DNA of 5,689 nt from an uncultured Acidobacteriaceae bacterium (GTDB lineage Bacteria; Acidobacteriota; Terriglobia; Terriglobales; Acidobacteriaceae), in contig CAIMNN010000221.1 in NCBI GenBank assembly GCA_903842845.1, positions 1-5,689 of the forward strand, written 5' to 3'. Numbering within the stretch: the stretch's first letter is position 1; each line of letters starts with the position of its first letter. The notes under the pieces were generated by a model, which saw only the letters and a list, made by a program, of their open reading frames with translations, was not told the origin of the DNA and did not search any database. Shown here one piece after another: positions 1 through 5,340 of the stretch. Position numbers and translations under genes: made by a program.

Positions 1-169
1 GATGATTGACTGCAGTGGCGATGAGTACTCCGTCGGCGGCGACAACAGCTTCGACCGCGTGCCGCTTTACGATTACGATATTTCGGGATTGCAGTTCAGT
101 ATTTTTTATGAGGACCGGGCGCGGAATTTGTGGGGAACGCCGACGGGATTTTTGTACAAAATGTCGTGA
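1..169 (+). CDS. C-terminal fragment of unrecognised protein (5' end outside window)
   Basis: An open frame enters the window and ends at TGA 167-169, leaving about 55 residues. An ATG happens to lie at 2-4, but there is no visible upstream context and the fragment is most likely the tail of a longer gene. The tail is rich in aromatic and acidic residues, with segments such as GGDNSFDRVPLYDYD and FSIFYEDRARNLWGTP, and ends in FLYKMS. I recognise no domain or catalytic motif. Codon use is less GC-biased than in the genes downstream. It is followed by a long AT-rich non-coding stretch, and I see no hairpin plus T-tract terminator after the stop. Confidence 0.5.
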   Translation, partial: MIDCSGDEYSVGGDNSFDRVPLYDYDISGLQFSIFYEDRARNLWGTPTGFLYKMS

Positions 170-229
170 ATTGGCGTGATTTTGAGGAACAGCGGATTAG
201 AGAATTTGGGCGGTTAGTGATTTAATTTG

Positions 230-343
230 TTTGGTTTAGGGATGGGTTTCACAGTATCAAAGTGGCTGTGACGCGGGAATAATTTGGAGCGATAAGTTTA
301 TTGATTTCTTTGGCTTGGATGGGCTTTCACAGTTTCACAGTGG
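230..343. repeat. Imperfect direct repeat pair, about 35 bp each
   Basis: Copy A lies at 230-265 and copy B at 309-343. Both read TTTGG, then a GGATGGG core, then TTTCACAGT and end in AGTGG, differing by small indels and substitutions. Copy B contains an internal duplication of TTTCACAG at 325-340. A further related pair is GTGATTTAATTT near 217-228 and GTGATTTGATTT near 344-355, so the similarity extends beyond the cores. No open reading frame or terminal inverted repeats go with it. It may be a degraded intergenic repeat element. Confidence 0.5.
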
Positions 344-574
344 TGATTTGATTTTTTACCGGGTGATGAAGCTATGGTTGGATGGAAGGCCACATTTCAA
401 ACCAACTTGATTATGCAGGAATGCGAGAAATAATCTGCAAGAGCTGTGGCTGGAGTTGTTGACATAATATTTCCACTTCACCGATTGCATCAAAATACTC
501 CCGCGTCATACTCTTTCAACCATGAAGTGGCGTCACGGAATTTTGATTACACTCATGATCGGCAACTCTCTGCA

Positions 575-583
575 TGTAACAAT
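575..583 (+). promoter_or_regulatory. Candidate extended -10 promoter of the VWA gene
   Basis: TGTAACAAT fits an extended -10 (TGn followed by AACAAT). Its end is 6 nt before the ATG at 590, so transcription would begin at or next to the start codon. No good -35 hexamer is seen at 16-18 bp. The spacing and the ACAATCG string match the candidate promoter of the IMPase gene at 2709-2714, which is the main reason to take it seriously. Confidence 0.35.
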
Positions 584-589
584 CGTCCA

Positions 590-1510
590 ATGGGTGTGAA
601 GAATTTATTCCGCTATTTATTTTTAGCTCTCGCCGCGCTCACGCTATTGGGCCAAGCGCACGCGCAGGGTTACACGCTCAATGTCGACGTCAAGCTGGTG
701 AACGTCTTCATCAACGTTACCGACAAGAACGGCGCAATCGTCGGCGGACTCACCAAGGACGACTTCGCCGTCACCGAGGACGGCCGTCCGCAGACCATTG
801 CTGTCTTCGAGCGCCAGTCCGAGATGCCGCTCTCGATCGCGCTCGCCATTGACACCAGCGGCAGCGTACAAAAAGATATGGCGGTCGAACGCGCCGCCGC
901 ACGCGAGTTCGCTAAAACCATCCTCCGGCCGCAGGACCGCATGGGCGTCTACGACTTTGCCACCGATGTGCGCGAGCTGACGCCTTTCACCAACAAGCTC
1001 GGCGCAATTGAACACGGCCTTGGGTCGTTGAAGAGCGGCGACGCGACGGCGCTCTACGATACCATCTTTCTCACTTCAGACAAGCTGGCGAAGTTCGATG
1101 GCCGCAAGGTGCTCATTCTCATCTCGGACGGCGGCGACACGGCCAAGAGCACGACCTATCAGCAGGCGCTTGAAGAAGCGCAGCGCGGCGAGGTGATGAT
1201 CTATTCCATCATTGACGTGCCGGTTGCAGCGAGCGCGGGGCGCGACACCGGCGGCGAACATGCGCTCATCACGCTCTCGGAAGAGACGGGCGGGAAATCT
1301 TATTACGTCAGCGAACTCGGCCTGGAGAAGACTTTTGCAAAGATAAGCGACGATCTGCGCACGCAATACTTGATCGGTTACTATCCGCACAAGCAGTCGC
1401 CGGGTGAGAACTTTCACCGCATTCGCGTGACGGTGCCGCATGCAACTGAAGGCTCCTTCAACATCCGCCACCGCACCGGCTACTTCAGCGACCGCGCGGC
1501 CGCGAATTAA
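590..1510 (+). CDS. Secreted VWFA-related domain protein (acidobacterial type)
   Basis: Predicted exported protein of 306 residues. From the ATG at 590 it opens with a signal peptide: MGVKNLFR, then a hydrophobic core, then AHA|Q, with likely cleavage after residue 25. A short beta-rich N-terminal part follows (VNVFINVTDKNG, then LTKDDFAVTEDG at about 54-65), typical of the family named 'VWFA-related Acidobacterial domain'. The von Willebrand A fold spans about 80-215 and carries a complete metal-ion-dependent adhesion site: DTSGS at 88-92, the Thr in DATALYD at 153, and the Asp of SDGGD at 180. The C-terminal part has the conserved YLIGYYP (260-266) and TGYF (296-299) stretches. The fold usually mediates protein binding through a divalent cation, but the partner is unknown. 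The frame stays open to a GTG at 446; I prefer 590 because the signal peptide starts there. There is no Shine-Dalgarno site, so translation may be leaderless. It converges with the chitinase gene across a 6-nt gap. Confidence 0.9.
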   Translation: MGVKNLFRYLFLALAALTLLGQAHAQGYTLNVDVKLVNVFINVTDKNGAIVGGLTKDDFAVTEDGRPQTIAVFERQSEMPLSIALAIDTSGSVQKDMAVERAAAREFAKTILRPQDRMGVYDFATDVRELTPFTNKLGAIEHGLGSLKSGDATALYDTIFLTSDKLAKFDGRKVLILISDGGDTAKSTTYQQALEEAQRGEVMIYSIIDVPVAASAGRDTGGEHALITLSEETGGKSYYVSELGLEKTFAKISDDLRTQYLIGYYPHKQSPGENFHRIRVTVPHATEGSFNIRHRTGYFSDRAAAN

Positions 1511-1516
1511 TTATTT

Positions 1517-2665
1517 TTACCGCGCGCCCTCTTTGAACGCCTTGTCGATCGTCTCTAGCAACTCGCCGGTTGTATCGCTTGAGTGGTCCCAGTACATCAC
1601 TCCGCCCAATTTTTCATCGAGCACATAACGGCACTTTGCTTTGAGCGACTCGGGGTCCTCGTAGGTGACGAAGATATGCGCATCGGCGTTGTACAGATAC
1701 GGTGCCTGCGCAATCGGGTCCCAGTAGCGCACGTAGCCGTGGCCTATCATCTCTTTTGCGATCATGTGGTACGGCGCGTACGCGTGCGGGATTGCTTTGC
1801 CGTGTTGCATGAGTCCATGGTTCACATCCGCGACCTCGCCCCATTGATGACCGTAGAAGGGCACACCGAGTACGATTTTGCCGGGCGGGACGCCGGCCTT
1901 TTCAAATGCCTTGACGGAAGCGTCGACGGAAAAATTCCGTTCGTCGGCCGGATTTGCGTGGAGTGGCGCGTGGTGGCCGGTTATCTTGTCCTGGCCGGGC
2001 TCAAGATAGTCGTAGCCCATCAGGTTCACTGTGTCGAGATATTGCTGCACCTTGCCCATCTCGGCGTGAGAGAGGTACTCGTTGCTAGAGCCTGCGGCAA
2101 TGGACAAATAAAGTTTGTGATGTGTTTTCGCTGTCTCTGCATCGAAGCGTGCGCGCAGCTCTTTAACCAGCGCAGTAAAGTTTTCGGTGTCCACGCTGCG
2201 GAAGCGCTTGGTTGAGCCTTCGAGGCCGGGGTACTCCCAATCAATGTCAAGACCGTCGAGGTCGTAGCGCGTTAAAAATTCCATCGCACTGTCGATAAAT
2301 AATTTTCTGCTCGCTTCTGTCAGCGCCACATCAGAAAAATTCCGCGACCAGAGCCAGCCGCCGACGGAGACAAGCACGGTGAAGTTAGGGTCTTTCTTGC
2401 GCAGCGCGGTCAGCACAGCAAAGTTTGCCGCGTCGGTTTTTTCGCCCTCAACCATGCGGCCATTTTTAATATTGGCGAAGGCGTAGTTCACGCGCGTCAG
2501 CTTGTGCGGGTCCACCTGCTCCGGCTGCAAGATGGTATTGCGCGTAAAAACATAACCGACGACGATGGGCCGCGCAGACTGCGCCACAGCGCAGTCGATG
2601 CACAGAAGCGCGAACAATAAAACAAGGAGCGAATTGTGGATGCGTGAATTTTTCATGGTTTTCAT
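1517..2665 (-). CDS. Secreted glycoside hydrolase family 18 chitinase
   Basis: A 382-residue exported enzyme expected to hydrolyse beta-1,4-linked N-acetylglucosamine polymers (chitin or chito-oligosaccharides) by substrate-assisted catalysis. Residues 1-28 form a signal peptide with a hydrophobic core (LLVLLFALL) and an AVA|Q cleavage site. The TIM-barrel signatures are present in order: YAFANI at 61-66, SVGGW at 100-104, the catalytic DGLDIDWEYP at 137-146 with Asp137, Asp140, Asp142 and proton donor Glu144, MGYDY at 216-220, GVPFYG at 267-272, and GGVMYWD at 354-360 with the Trp that usually floors the -1 site. I see no separate chitin-binding or type-III module, so it is a single-domain enzyme. 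A second ATG is three codons in (2656) and could be the real start; neither has a clear Shine-Dalgarno site. Substrate preference (chitin, peptidoglycan-like glycans, or an endo-N-acetylglucosaminidase role) cannot be settled from sequence alone. Confidence 0.95.
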   Translation of the reverse strand: MKTMKNSRIHNSLLVLLFALLCIDCAVAQSARPIVVGYVFTRNTILQPEQVDPHKLTRVNYAFANIKNGRMVEGEKTDAANFAVLTALRKKDPNFTVLVSVGGWLWSRNFSDVALTEASRKLFIDSAMEFLTRYDLDGLDIDWEYPGLEGSTKRFRSVDTENFTALVKELRARFDAETAKTHHKLYLSIAAGSSNEYLSHAEMGKVQQYLDTVNLMGYDYLEPGQDKITGHHAPLHANPADERNFSVDASVKAFEKAGVPPGKIVLGVPFYGHQWGEVADVNHGLMQHGKAIPHAYAPYHMIAKEMIGHGYVRYWDPIAQAPYLYNADAHIFVTYEDPESLKAKCRYVLDEKLGGVMYWDHSSDTTGELLETIDKAFKEGAR

Positions 2666-2687
2666 TCACATTCAAATTAACAGACTC

Positions 2688-2714
2688 TTGCGCTCTCGCC
2701 ACTCCCGATACAAT
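2688..2714 (+). promoter_or_regulatory. Candidate promoter of the IMPase-Nudix operon, leaderless type
   Basis: TACAAT at 2709-2714 matches five of six bases of the TATAAT consensus. A weak TTGCGC lies at 2688-2693 with a short 15-bp spacer. Only 6 nt separate TACAAT from the ATG at 2721, so the expected transcription start falls on or beside the start codon. It sits in the 55-bp gap shared with the divergent chitinase gene, so the two promoters must overlap or nearly so. Confidence 0.5.
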
Positions 2715-2720
2715 CGAAGC

Positions 2721-3578
2721 ATGTCCACCGATCTGATCTGGGTCCCGCAAGCCGCGGCAATCGCGCGCGAAGCCGGTGCGCGGCTGATGGATTTCTTCCG
2801 CGCAGGCGTCACCACCGAGTACAAGGGGGAGGTCGACATCGTCACCATCGCCGATCGCACCGTGGAGGCGCTCATCCTTGAGCGGCTGATGCAAACATTC
2901 CCTGGTCACGGCATCTACGGCGAAGAGGGAACGCGGCAGGGGATGGAGAGCGAGTTCCGCTGGTACGTGGACCCGCTCGACGGCACAACCAACTTCGCGC
3001 ATGGCTTTCCGCACTTCTGCGTTTCGATGGGGCTGGAGAAGAGGGCGCCGGGGCTTGCGCCGGAAAAGGATGGCGTGCTGGTTGCGGCTGTGATCTACGA
3101 CCCCACACGCGACGAGCTTTTTACTGCCGAGCTGAACCGTGGCGCGCGGTTGAATGGGCGAGCAATACAAGCCTCAGCCGCGGCAAACATCGGCGAGTCG
3201 CTGCTGTCGACTGGTTTCCCCAGCCGCAAACGCCACGCCAATCCGAACATCCACTTCTATCACGAGCTCTCGCTGCGTTCGCATGGATTGCGTCGCGCCG
3301 GTTCCGCCGCGCTTGACCTCGCTTATGTTGCGTGTGGGCGGATGGACGCTTTCTGGGAGTTCAACCTGAATCCGTGGGACACGGCTGCTGGGATTCTTCT
3401 GGTAGAAGAGGCAGGCGGAAGCGTTACCGATTTCTCCGGCCATCATTTCCGGCTCAAGAGCGACGAGATTCTGGCGTCGAACGGGCGGATACACGCCGAG
3501 CTGGTGACGGTGTTTGGGCAGATATTTGCGGGCACCAATCTTGACCCGTTGCCCAATCCGAAGGATTACGTGCGCTAA
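2721..3578 (+). CDS. Inositol monophosphatase family protein (SuhB/CysQ-like phosphatase)
   Basis: A 285-residue cytosolic, Mg2+-dependent phosphatase of the FIG/IMPase superfamily. Metal-site motifs are complete: DIVTIAD at 39-45, GEEG at 67-70, DPLDGTTNF at 84-92 (Asp84 and Asp87 as ligands, then GTT for phosphate), and NPWDTAAG at 217-224 with the third ligand Asp220. The usual hydrophobic LVEEAGG follows. Length is slightly above the roughly 267 residues of E. coli SuhB, mainly from a small insertion around 107-118 and a C-terminal tail. Possible substrates are myo-inositol-1-phosphate, 3'-phosphoadenosine-5'-phosphate, fructose-1,6-bisphosphate or histidinol phosphate, and sequence alone does not choose. 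The frame is open upstream into the chitinase gene, but the ATG at 2721 matches the start of family homology and lies directly behind a TACAAT element. The Nudix gene follows after 12 nt, so the two are probably co-transcribed. Confidence 0.92.
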   Translation: MSTDLIWVPQAAAIAREAGARLMDFFRAGVTTEYKGEVDIVTIADRTVEALILERLMQTFPGHGIYGEEGTRQGMESEFRWYVDPLDGTTNFAHGFPHFCVSMGLEKRAPGLAPEKDGVLVAAVIYDPTRDELFTAELNRGARLNGRAIQASAAANIGESLLSTGFPSRKRHANPNIHFYHELSLRSHGLRRAGSAALDLAYVACGRMDAFWEFNLNPWDTAAGILLVEEAGGSVTDFSGHHFRLKSDEILASNGRIHAELVTVFGQIFAGTNLDPLPNPKDYVR

Positions 3579-3581
3579 GGA
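3577..3581 (+). promoter_or_regulatory. Shine-Dalgarno site of Nudix gene overlapping upstream stop codon
   Basis: AAGGA shares its first two bases with the TAA stop of the IMPase gene and lies 9 nt before the ATG at 3591. This layout favours translational re-initiation or coupling between the two genes, and it supports the chosen Nudix start. Confidence 0.65.
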
Positions 3582-3590
3582 CACTCACCG

Positions 3591-4094
3591 ATGCCATCCT
3601 CCGAATACGTTTTACGCATGCGCGCACACATCGGCCATGAGCCGCTGATGTTGCAAGCCGCAACCGCAATGCTTTATGACGATGCAGGCCGCATCCTCCT
3701 CGTGCGCAGCATCGAATCCAACGAGTGGTTGACCATTGGCGGCGCTATCGACCCCGAAGAACATCCTGCTGATGCCGCGGTACGCGAGTGCTGGGAAGAG
3801 TTGGGGCTGCTGGTCGAGCCGACGGAGCTGATGGGCGTCTTCGGGGGGCCGGAGTTCCGCGTCACCTATCCCAACGGCGACATCGTCTCCTATCTGACCA
3901 TCCTGTTCAAAGCCCGCATCCTCAGTGGCACGGCGAAGCCCGACGGCGTTGAGATAGCCGAGATGCGGTACTTTACACGCGAGGAGTGCACGGGGCTCGC
4001 GATGAATTCCGCAACGCGCATCCTCATCCGCCACGCATTTGAGTATGAGGGGCGGCCGTGGTTCCAGCCTGCCGCGTTCAAGCCCGCGCCGTAG
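3591..4094 (+). CDS. Nudix hydrolase
   Basis: A 167-residue cytosolic protein of the Nudix family, which hydrolyses nucleoside diphosphates linked to another group, using Mg2+ or Mn2+. The Nudix box (G-x5-E-x7-RE-U-x-EE-x-G-U) is complete: Gly51, Glu57, Arg65-Glu66, Glu69-Glu70, Gly72. The only departure is Cys67 where a plain aliphatic residue is usual. The preceding strand AATAMLYDDAGRILLVRS (23-40) and the WLTIGGAID entry to the box are typical, and so is the late YFTREE segment (about residue 125). The substrate cannot be told; candidates include NDP-sugars, ADP-ribose, oxidised dNTPs or diadenosine polyphosphates. Its close coupling to a phosphatase gene suggests both act in phosphometabolite clean-up or recycling, which is an inference from context. 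Confidence 0.9.
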   Translation: MPSSEYVLRMRAHIGHEPLMLQAATAMLYDDAGRILLVRSIESNEWLTIGGAIDPEEHPADAAVRECWEELGLLVEPTELMGVFGGPEFRVTYPNGDIVSYLTILFKARILSGTAKPDGVEIAEMRYFTREECTGLAMNSATRILIRHAFEYEGRPWFQPAAFKPAP

Positions 4095-4098
4095 CCAC

Positions 4099-4111
4099 AA
4101 CCGTAGCGGTT
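4099..4111 (+). terminator. Weak hairpin just after Nudix stop
   Basis: AACCG / TAG / CGGTT forms a 5-bp stem with a 3-nt loop, followed by TTCTC rather than a proper T-tract. It begins 4 nt after the Nudix stop codon, so its placement fits an operon end, but the stem is short and the tail is poor. It is at best a leaky terminator or a 3'-end stabilising hairpin. Confidence 0.2.
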
Positions 4112-4145
4112 TCTCACTGCCGAACTGGGAACCACTCGCGGTAGC

Positions 4146-4159
4146 GCGGGAATTCCCGC
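4146..4159. promoter_or_regulatory. Perfect 14-bp palindrome upstream of ferredoxin gene
   Basis: GCGGGAATTCCCGC is exactly self-complementary with no spacer. It lies about 50 bp upstream of the ferredoxin -10 element, in a region without genes. With no loop and no T-tract it is not a terminator. It could be a dimeric regulator's operator, or chance in a GC-rich context. Confidence 0.3.
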
Positions 4160-4207
4160 ATATCAAAACGAATCGTCGCGCCAACCTGCAACAGACAGGG
4201 TGTTTTG

Positions 4208-4216
4208 TGCTATTCT
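4208..4216 (+). promoter_or_regulatory. Candidate extended -10 promoter of ferredoxin gene
   Basis: TGCTATTCT fits the extended -10 form (TGn followed by TATTCT). A weak CTGCAA at 4186-4191 lies too far upstream to be a good -35 element, as is common when an extended -10 is used. Transcription starting near 4223 would leave a leader of about 30 nt containing the Shine-Dalgarno site at 4239-4242. Confidence 0.4.
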
Positions 4217-4238
4217 CAACCCGGTAAAACCCTCTTTC

Positions 4239-4242
4239 GGAG
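4239..4242 (+). promoter_or_regulatory. Shine-Dalgarno site deciding the ferredoxin start
   Basis: GGAG lies 10 nt before the ATG at 4253. It favours this start over the in-frame TTG at 4205, which would put 16 residues before the conserved MAYVI N-terminus of the ferredoxin family. Confidence 0.6.
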
Positions 4243-4252
4243 CGAAAGTCAA

Positions 4253-4513
4253 ATGGCATACGTAATTGCAGAACCCTGTATCGGCACCAAGGACACCGCC
4301 TGTGTGGACGCTTGTCCAGTCGATTGCATCCACCCCAAGAAGGACGAAGGCGACCACGGCACAGCCGACCAGCTCTTCATCGATCCCGCAGAGTGCATCG
4401 ACTGCGGCGCATGCCTGCCGGCCTGCCCGGTCTCGGCCATCTTCGCGCAGGACGACCTGCCGGAGAAGTGGGCTCACTTCACCGAGAAGAACGCCGCCCA
4501 CTTCGGCCGCTAA
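4253..4513 (+). CDS. 7Fe-type ferredoxin ([3Fe-4S][4Fe-4S])
   Basis: An 86-residue, strongly acidic, soluble electron-transfer protein. Eight cysteines occur at 9, 17, 21, 25 and 48, 51, 54, 58, giving C-x7-C-x3-CPVDC in the first half and C-x2-C-x2-C-x3-CP in the second. The seven-residue gap between the first two cysteines is the signature of seven-iron ferredoxins such as Azotobacter FdI, rather than the C-x2-C of 2[4Fe-4S] clostridial types. By that analogy Cys9, Cys17 and Cys58 hold a [3Fe-4S] cluster, Cys21, Cys48, Cys51 and Cys54 hold a [4Fe-4S] cluster, and Cys25 is free. The loop at 29-39 (KKDEGDHGTAD) and the helical tail at about 63-86 are typical of the short family members. It stands alone between an extended -10 promoter and a strong terminator, so it is probably a single-gene unit. 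Redox partners are not evident nearby. Confidence 0.95.
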   Translation: MAYVIAEPCIGTKDTACVDACPVDCIHPKKDEGDHGTADQLFIDPAECIDCGACLPACPVSAIFAQDDLPEKWAHFTEKNAAHFGR

Positions 4514-4570
4514 GCCGCTGTCGGTTGTGATCATTTAACGGGCTCGGGCATCTCGCCTGACTCAAAAGAT

Positions 4571-4604
4571 ACGCGCACCCTGAGTTTCTCAAGGTGCGCG
4601 TTTT
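4571..4604 (+). terminator. Strong intrinsic terminator of ferredoxin gene, possibly bidirectional
   Basis: The left arm 4571-4584 (ACGCGCACC, C, TGAG) pairs with the right arm 4588-4601 (CTCA, A, GGTGCGCGT). This gives 13 pairs with a single C/A mismatch and a TTT loop, directly followed by TTT at 4602-4604 and then CATTT. It lies 57 nt after the ferredoxin stop. Read on the minus strand, the same stem is followed by ATCTTTTGAG, so it may also stop transcription arriving from vapC, which ends at 4643. Confidence 0.85.
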
Positions 4605-4642
4605 CATTTGCTGTTAATTCTCGCTATGTTCTGATTGCAGCC

Positions 4643-5038
4643 TCAGTTCAGCAGCGTCATCCCCGCGTCGCGTGCGGCTCGTTTATCAAAAGTAAAGATC
4701 GGCGAGCAACCCGCCGATAGCGCGGAAACTGCAATCAAACAATCAGCAAAACCAATATTCTTTGTGCGATACAACGCAATGGCGGCTTCAACTTCCTGCT
4801 GCGATTCGATCTCGAATGAAACCGATTCAATTAAATGGGTTAGTATTCGAATCAATTCGCTTCGTTCTACTTTATATTTCTTTCCAAGAACCCAATTCAG
4901 TTCCATCAACACCGCTATGCTGATCCACCCTGGCTCCTCCGGAGTCAGCGAACGGATCAAACGGCTCGCACTTTTTGCCTGTGCAGGATCATCCTGCACA
5001 AAATATCGGATCATAATATTTGCGTCGATGCTGATCAT
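4643..5038 (-). CDS. vapC: PIN-domain ribonuclease toxin (VapC-like)
   Basis: A 131-residue PIN-domain protein, the usual length for VapC toxins, which are Mg2+-dependent endoribonucleases that cut tRNA or rRNA and arrest growth. The acidic active-site residues are all present: Asp5 in MISIDANIMIRYF, Glu46 in VLMELNWVL, Asp99 in GFADCLIA, and Asp118 in FTFDKRA. The start of the protein resembles the PIN subfamily with an 'IDxNVLVRY..QDD' opening. Its ATG at 5038 overlaps the last four bases of the antitoxin frame (ATGA), so the two are translationally coupled with the antitoxin first. Base composition is more AT-rich than the flanking ferredoxin and recO genes, consistent with a mobile accessory module. 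The RNA target cannot be predicted. Nothing suggests truncation, so the toxin is probably active. Confidence 0.9.
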   Translation of the reverse strand: MISIDANIMIRYFVQDDPAQAKSASRLIRSLTPEEPGWISIAVLMELNWVLGKKYKVERSELIRILTHLIESVSFEIESQQEVEAAIALYRTKNIGFADCLIAVSALSAGCSPIFTFDKRAARDAGMTLLN

Positions 5039-5340
5039 GCGGCCTCGTTCTTTTCAATCTGCTTCTCTTCGTCTTCTTCCTTCCAGTTCATGCCCCGTTC
5101 GTATTCTTCAACCACTGCCTGCGCTATTGCCTCGTCCATCTCTTCGATCGTCACCACATGGTCCAGCTTCGGCACACAACCTTCAAGGTCCAGTATCGAA
5201 CCGGTCTTCGCCCTAAGTTCAACCCGTCCCGCACCCGTCTGAACAAAATCCACCTTCGTCCCCGCTTTAATACCCATCGCCCGCCGGATCTTCACGGGTA
5301 TCGTTATCTGGCCCTTCGATGTAACCTTCGCGCTCGGCAT
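5035..5340 (-). CDS. vapB: AbrB/SpoVT-family antitoxin (VapB-like)
   Basis: A 101-residue antitoxin. Residues 3-45 form an AbrB/MazE-type swapped-hairpin DNA-binding domain, with the typical KVTSKGQITIPVKIRRAMGI opening, then GTKVDF and RVELRAKTG. Residues 60-101 are very acidic (EEMDEAIAQAVVEEYERGMNW followed by a charged tail) and are expected to wrap and block the PIN toxin active site. In this family the AbrB domain binds the operon's own promoter as a dimer, and the VapBC complex represses more tightly. The length is somewhat above the 75-90 residues common for VapB because of the charged tail. A strong Shine-Dalgarno site (AAGGAG) lies 6 nt before the start, and four 19-nt repeats run right up to the ATG. 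Confidence 0.9.
   Translation of the reverse strand: MPSAKVTSKGQITIPVKIRRAMGIKAGTKVDFVQTGAGRVELRAKTGSILDLEGCVPKLDHVVTIEEMDEAIAQAVVEEYERGMNWKEEDEEKQIEKNEAA

Larger units (their letters stand above)
170..589. other. AT-rich non-coding stretch between partial gene and VWA gene
   Basis: About 420 bases with no convincing gene. The VWA frame is open back to a GTG at 446, but the encoded residues there are low-complexity and lie before an obvious signal peptide, so I read 446-589 as untranslated. The stretch holds the imperfect direct repeat at 230-265 and 309-343, and a TTGACA hexamer at 459-464 with no matching -10 element at the normal distance. An extended -10-like element lies just before the VWA start. 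I see no tRNA, no CRISPR pattern and no strong terminator. Confidence 0.6.

Noticed and set aside
377..406. GTTGG/CCAAC inverted repeat in the AT-rich gap
   Set aside because: It is a five-base stem with a loop of about 20 nt, easily due to chance, and is not followed by a T-tract.
459..464. Perfect TTGACA hexamer upstream of the VWA gene
   Set aside because: No acceptable -10 element lies 16-18 bp downstream, and it is more than 120 bp from the chosen start. It is kept only as a note.
446..589. Longer VWA protein starting at GTG 446 (48 extra residues)
   Set aside because: The extra residues precede a textbook signal peptide that begins at the ATG 590, and the region is AT-rich and non-coding in character.
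1494..1527. GC-rich palindrome (CGCGGCCGCG) followed by TTATTTTT between the VWA and chitinase genes, as a terminator
   Set aside because: The palindrome has almost no loop and lies inside coding sequence. The alternative GCGCGG/CCGCGC stem has a loop of about 20 nt and no T-tract after it.
1583..2215. Plus-strand open frame of 210 codons inside the chitinase gene
   Set aside because: It is antisense to a gene with intact GH18 motifs, and its translation shows no domain.
2565..2720. Longer IMPase start inside the chitinase gene
   Set aside because: It would overlap the opposite-strand chitinase signal peptide, and family homology begins at the ATG 2721, which has its own -10 element.
2466..3170. 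Minus-strand open frame of 234 codons across the chitinase start and IMPase gene
   Set aside because: It is a shadow of two well-supported genes, with a composition typical of antisense GC-rich frames.
3612..4259. Minus-strand open frame of 215 codons opposite the Nudix gene
   Set aside because: The plus strand encodes a full Nudix box with a Shine-Dalgarno site, and the antisense product shows no recognisable motif.
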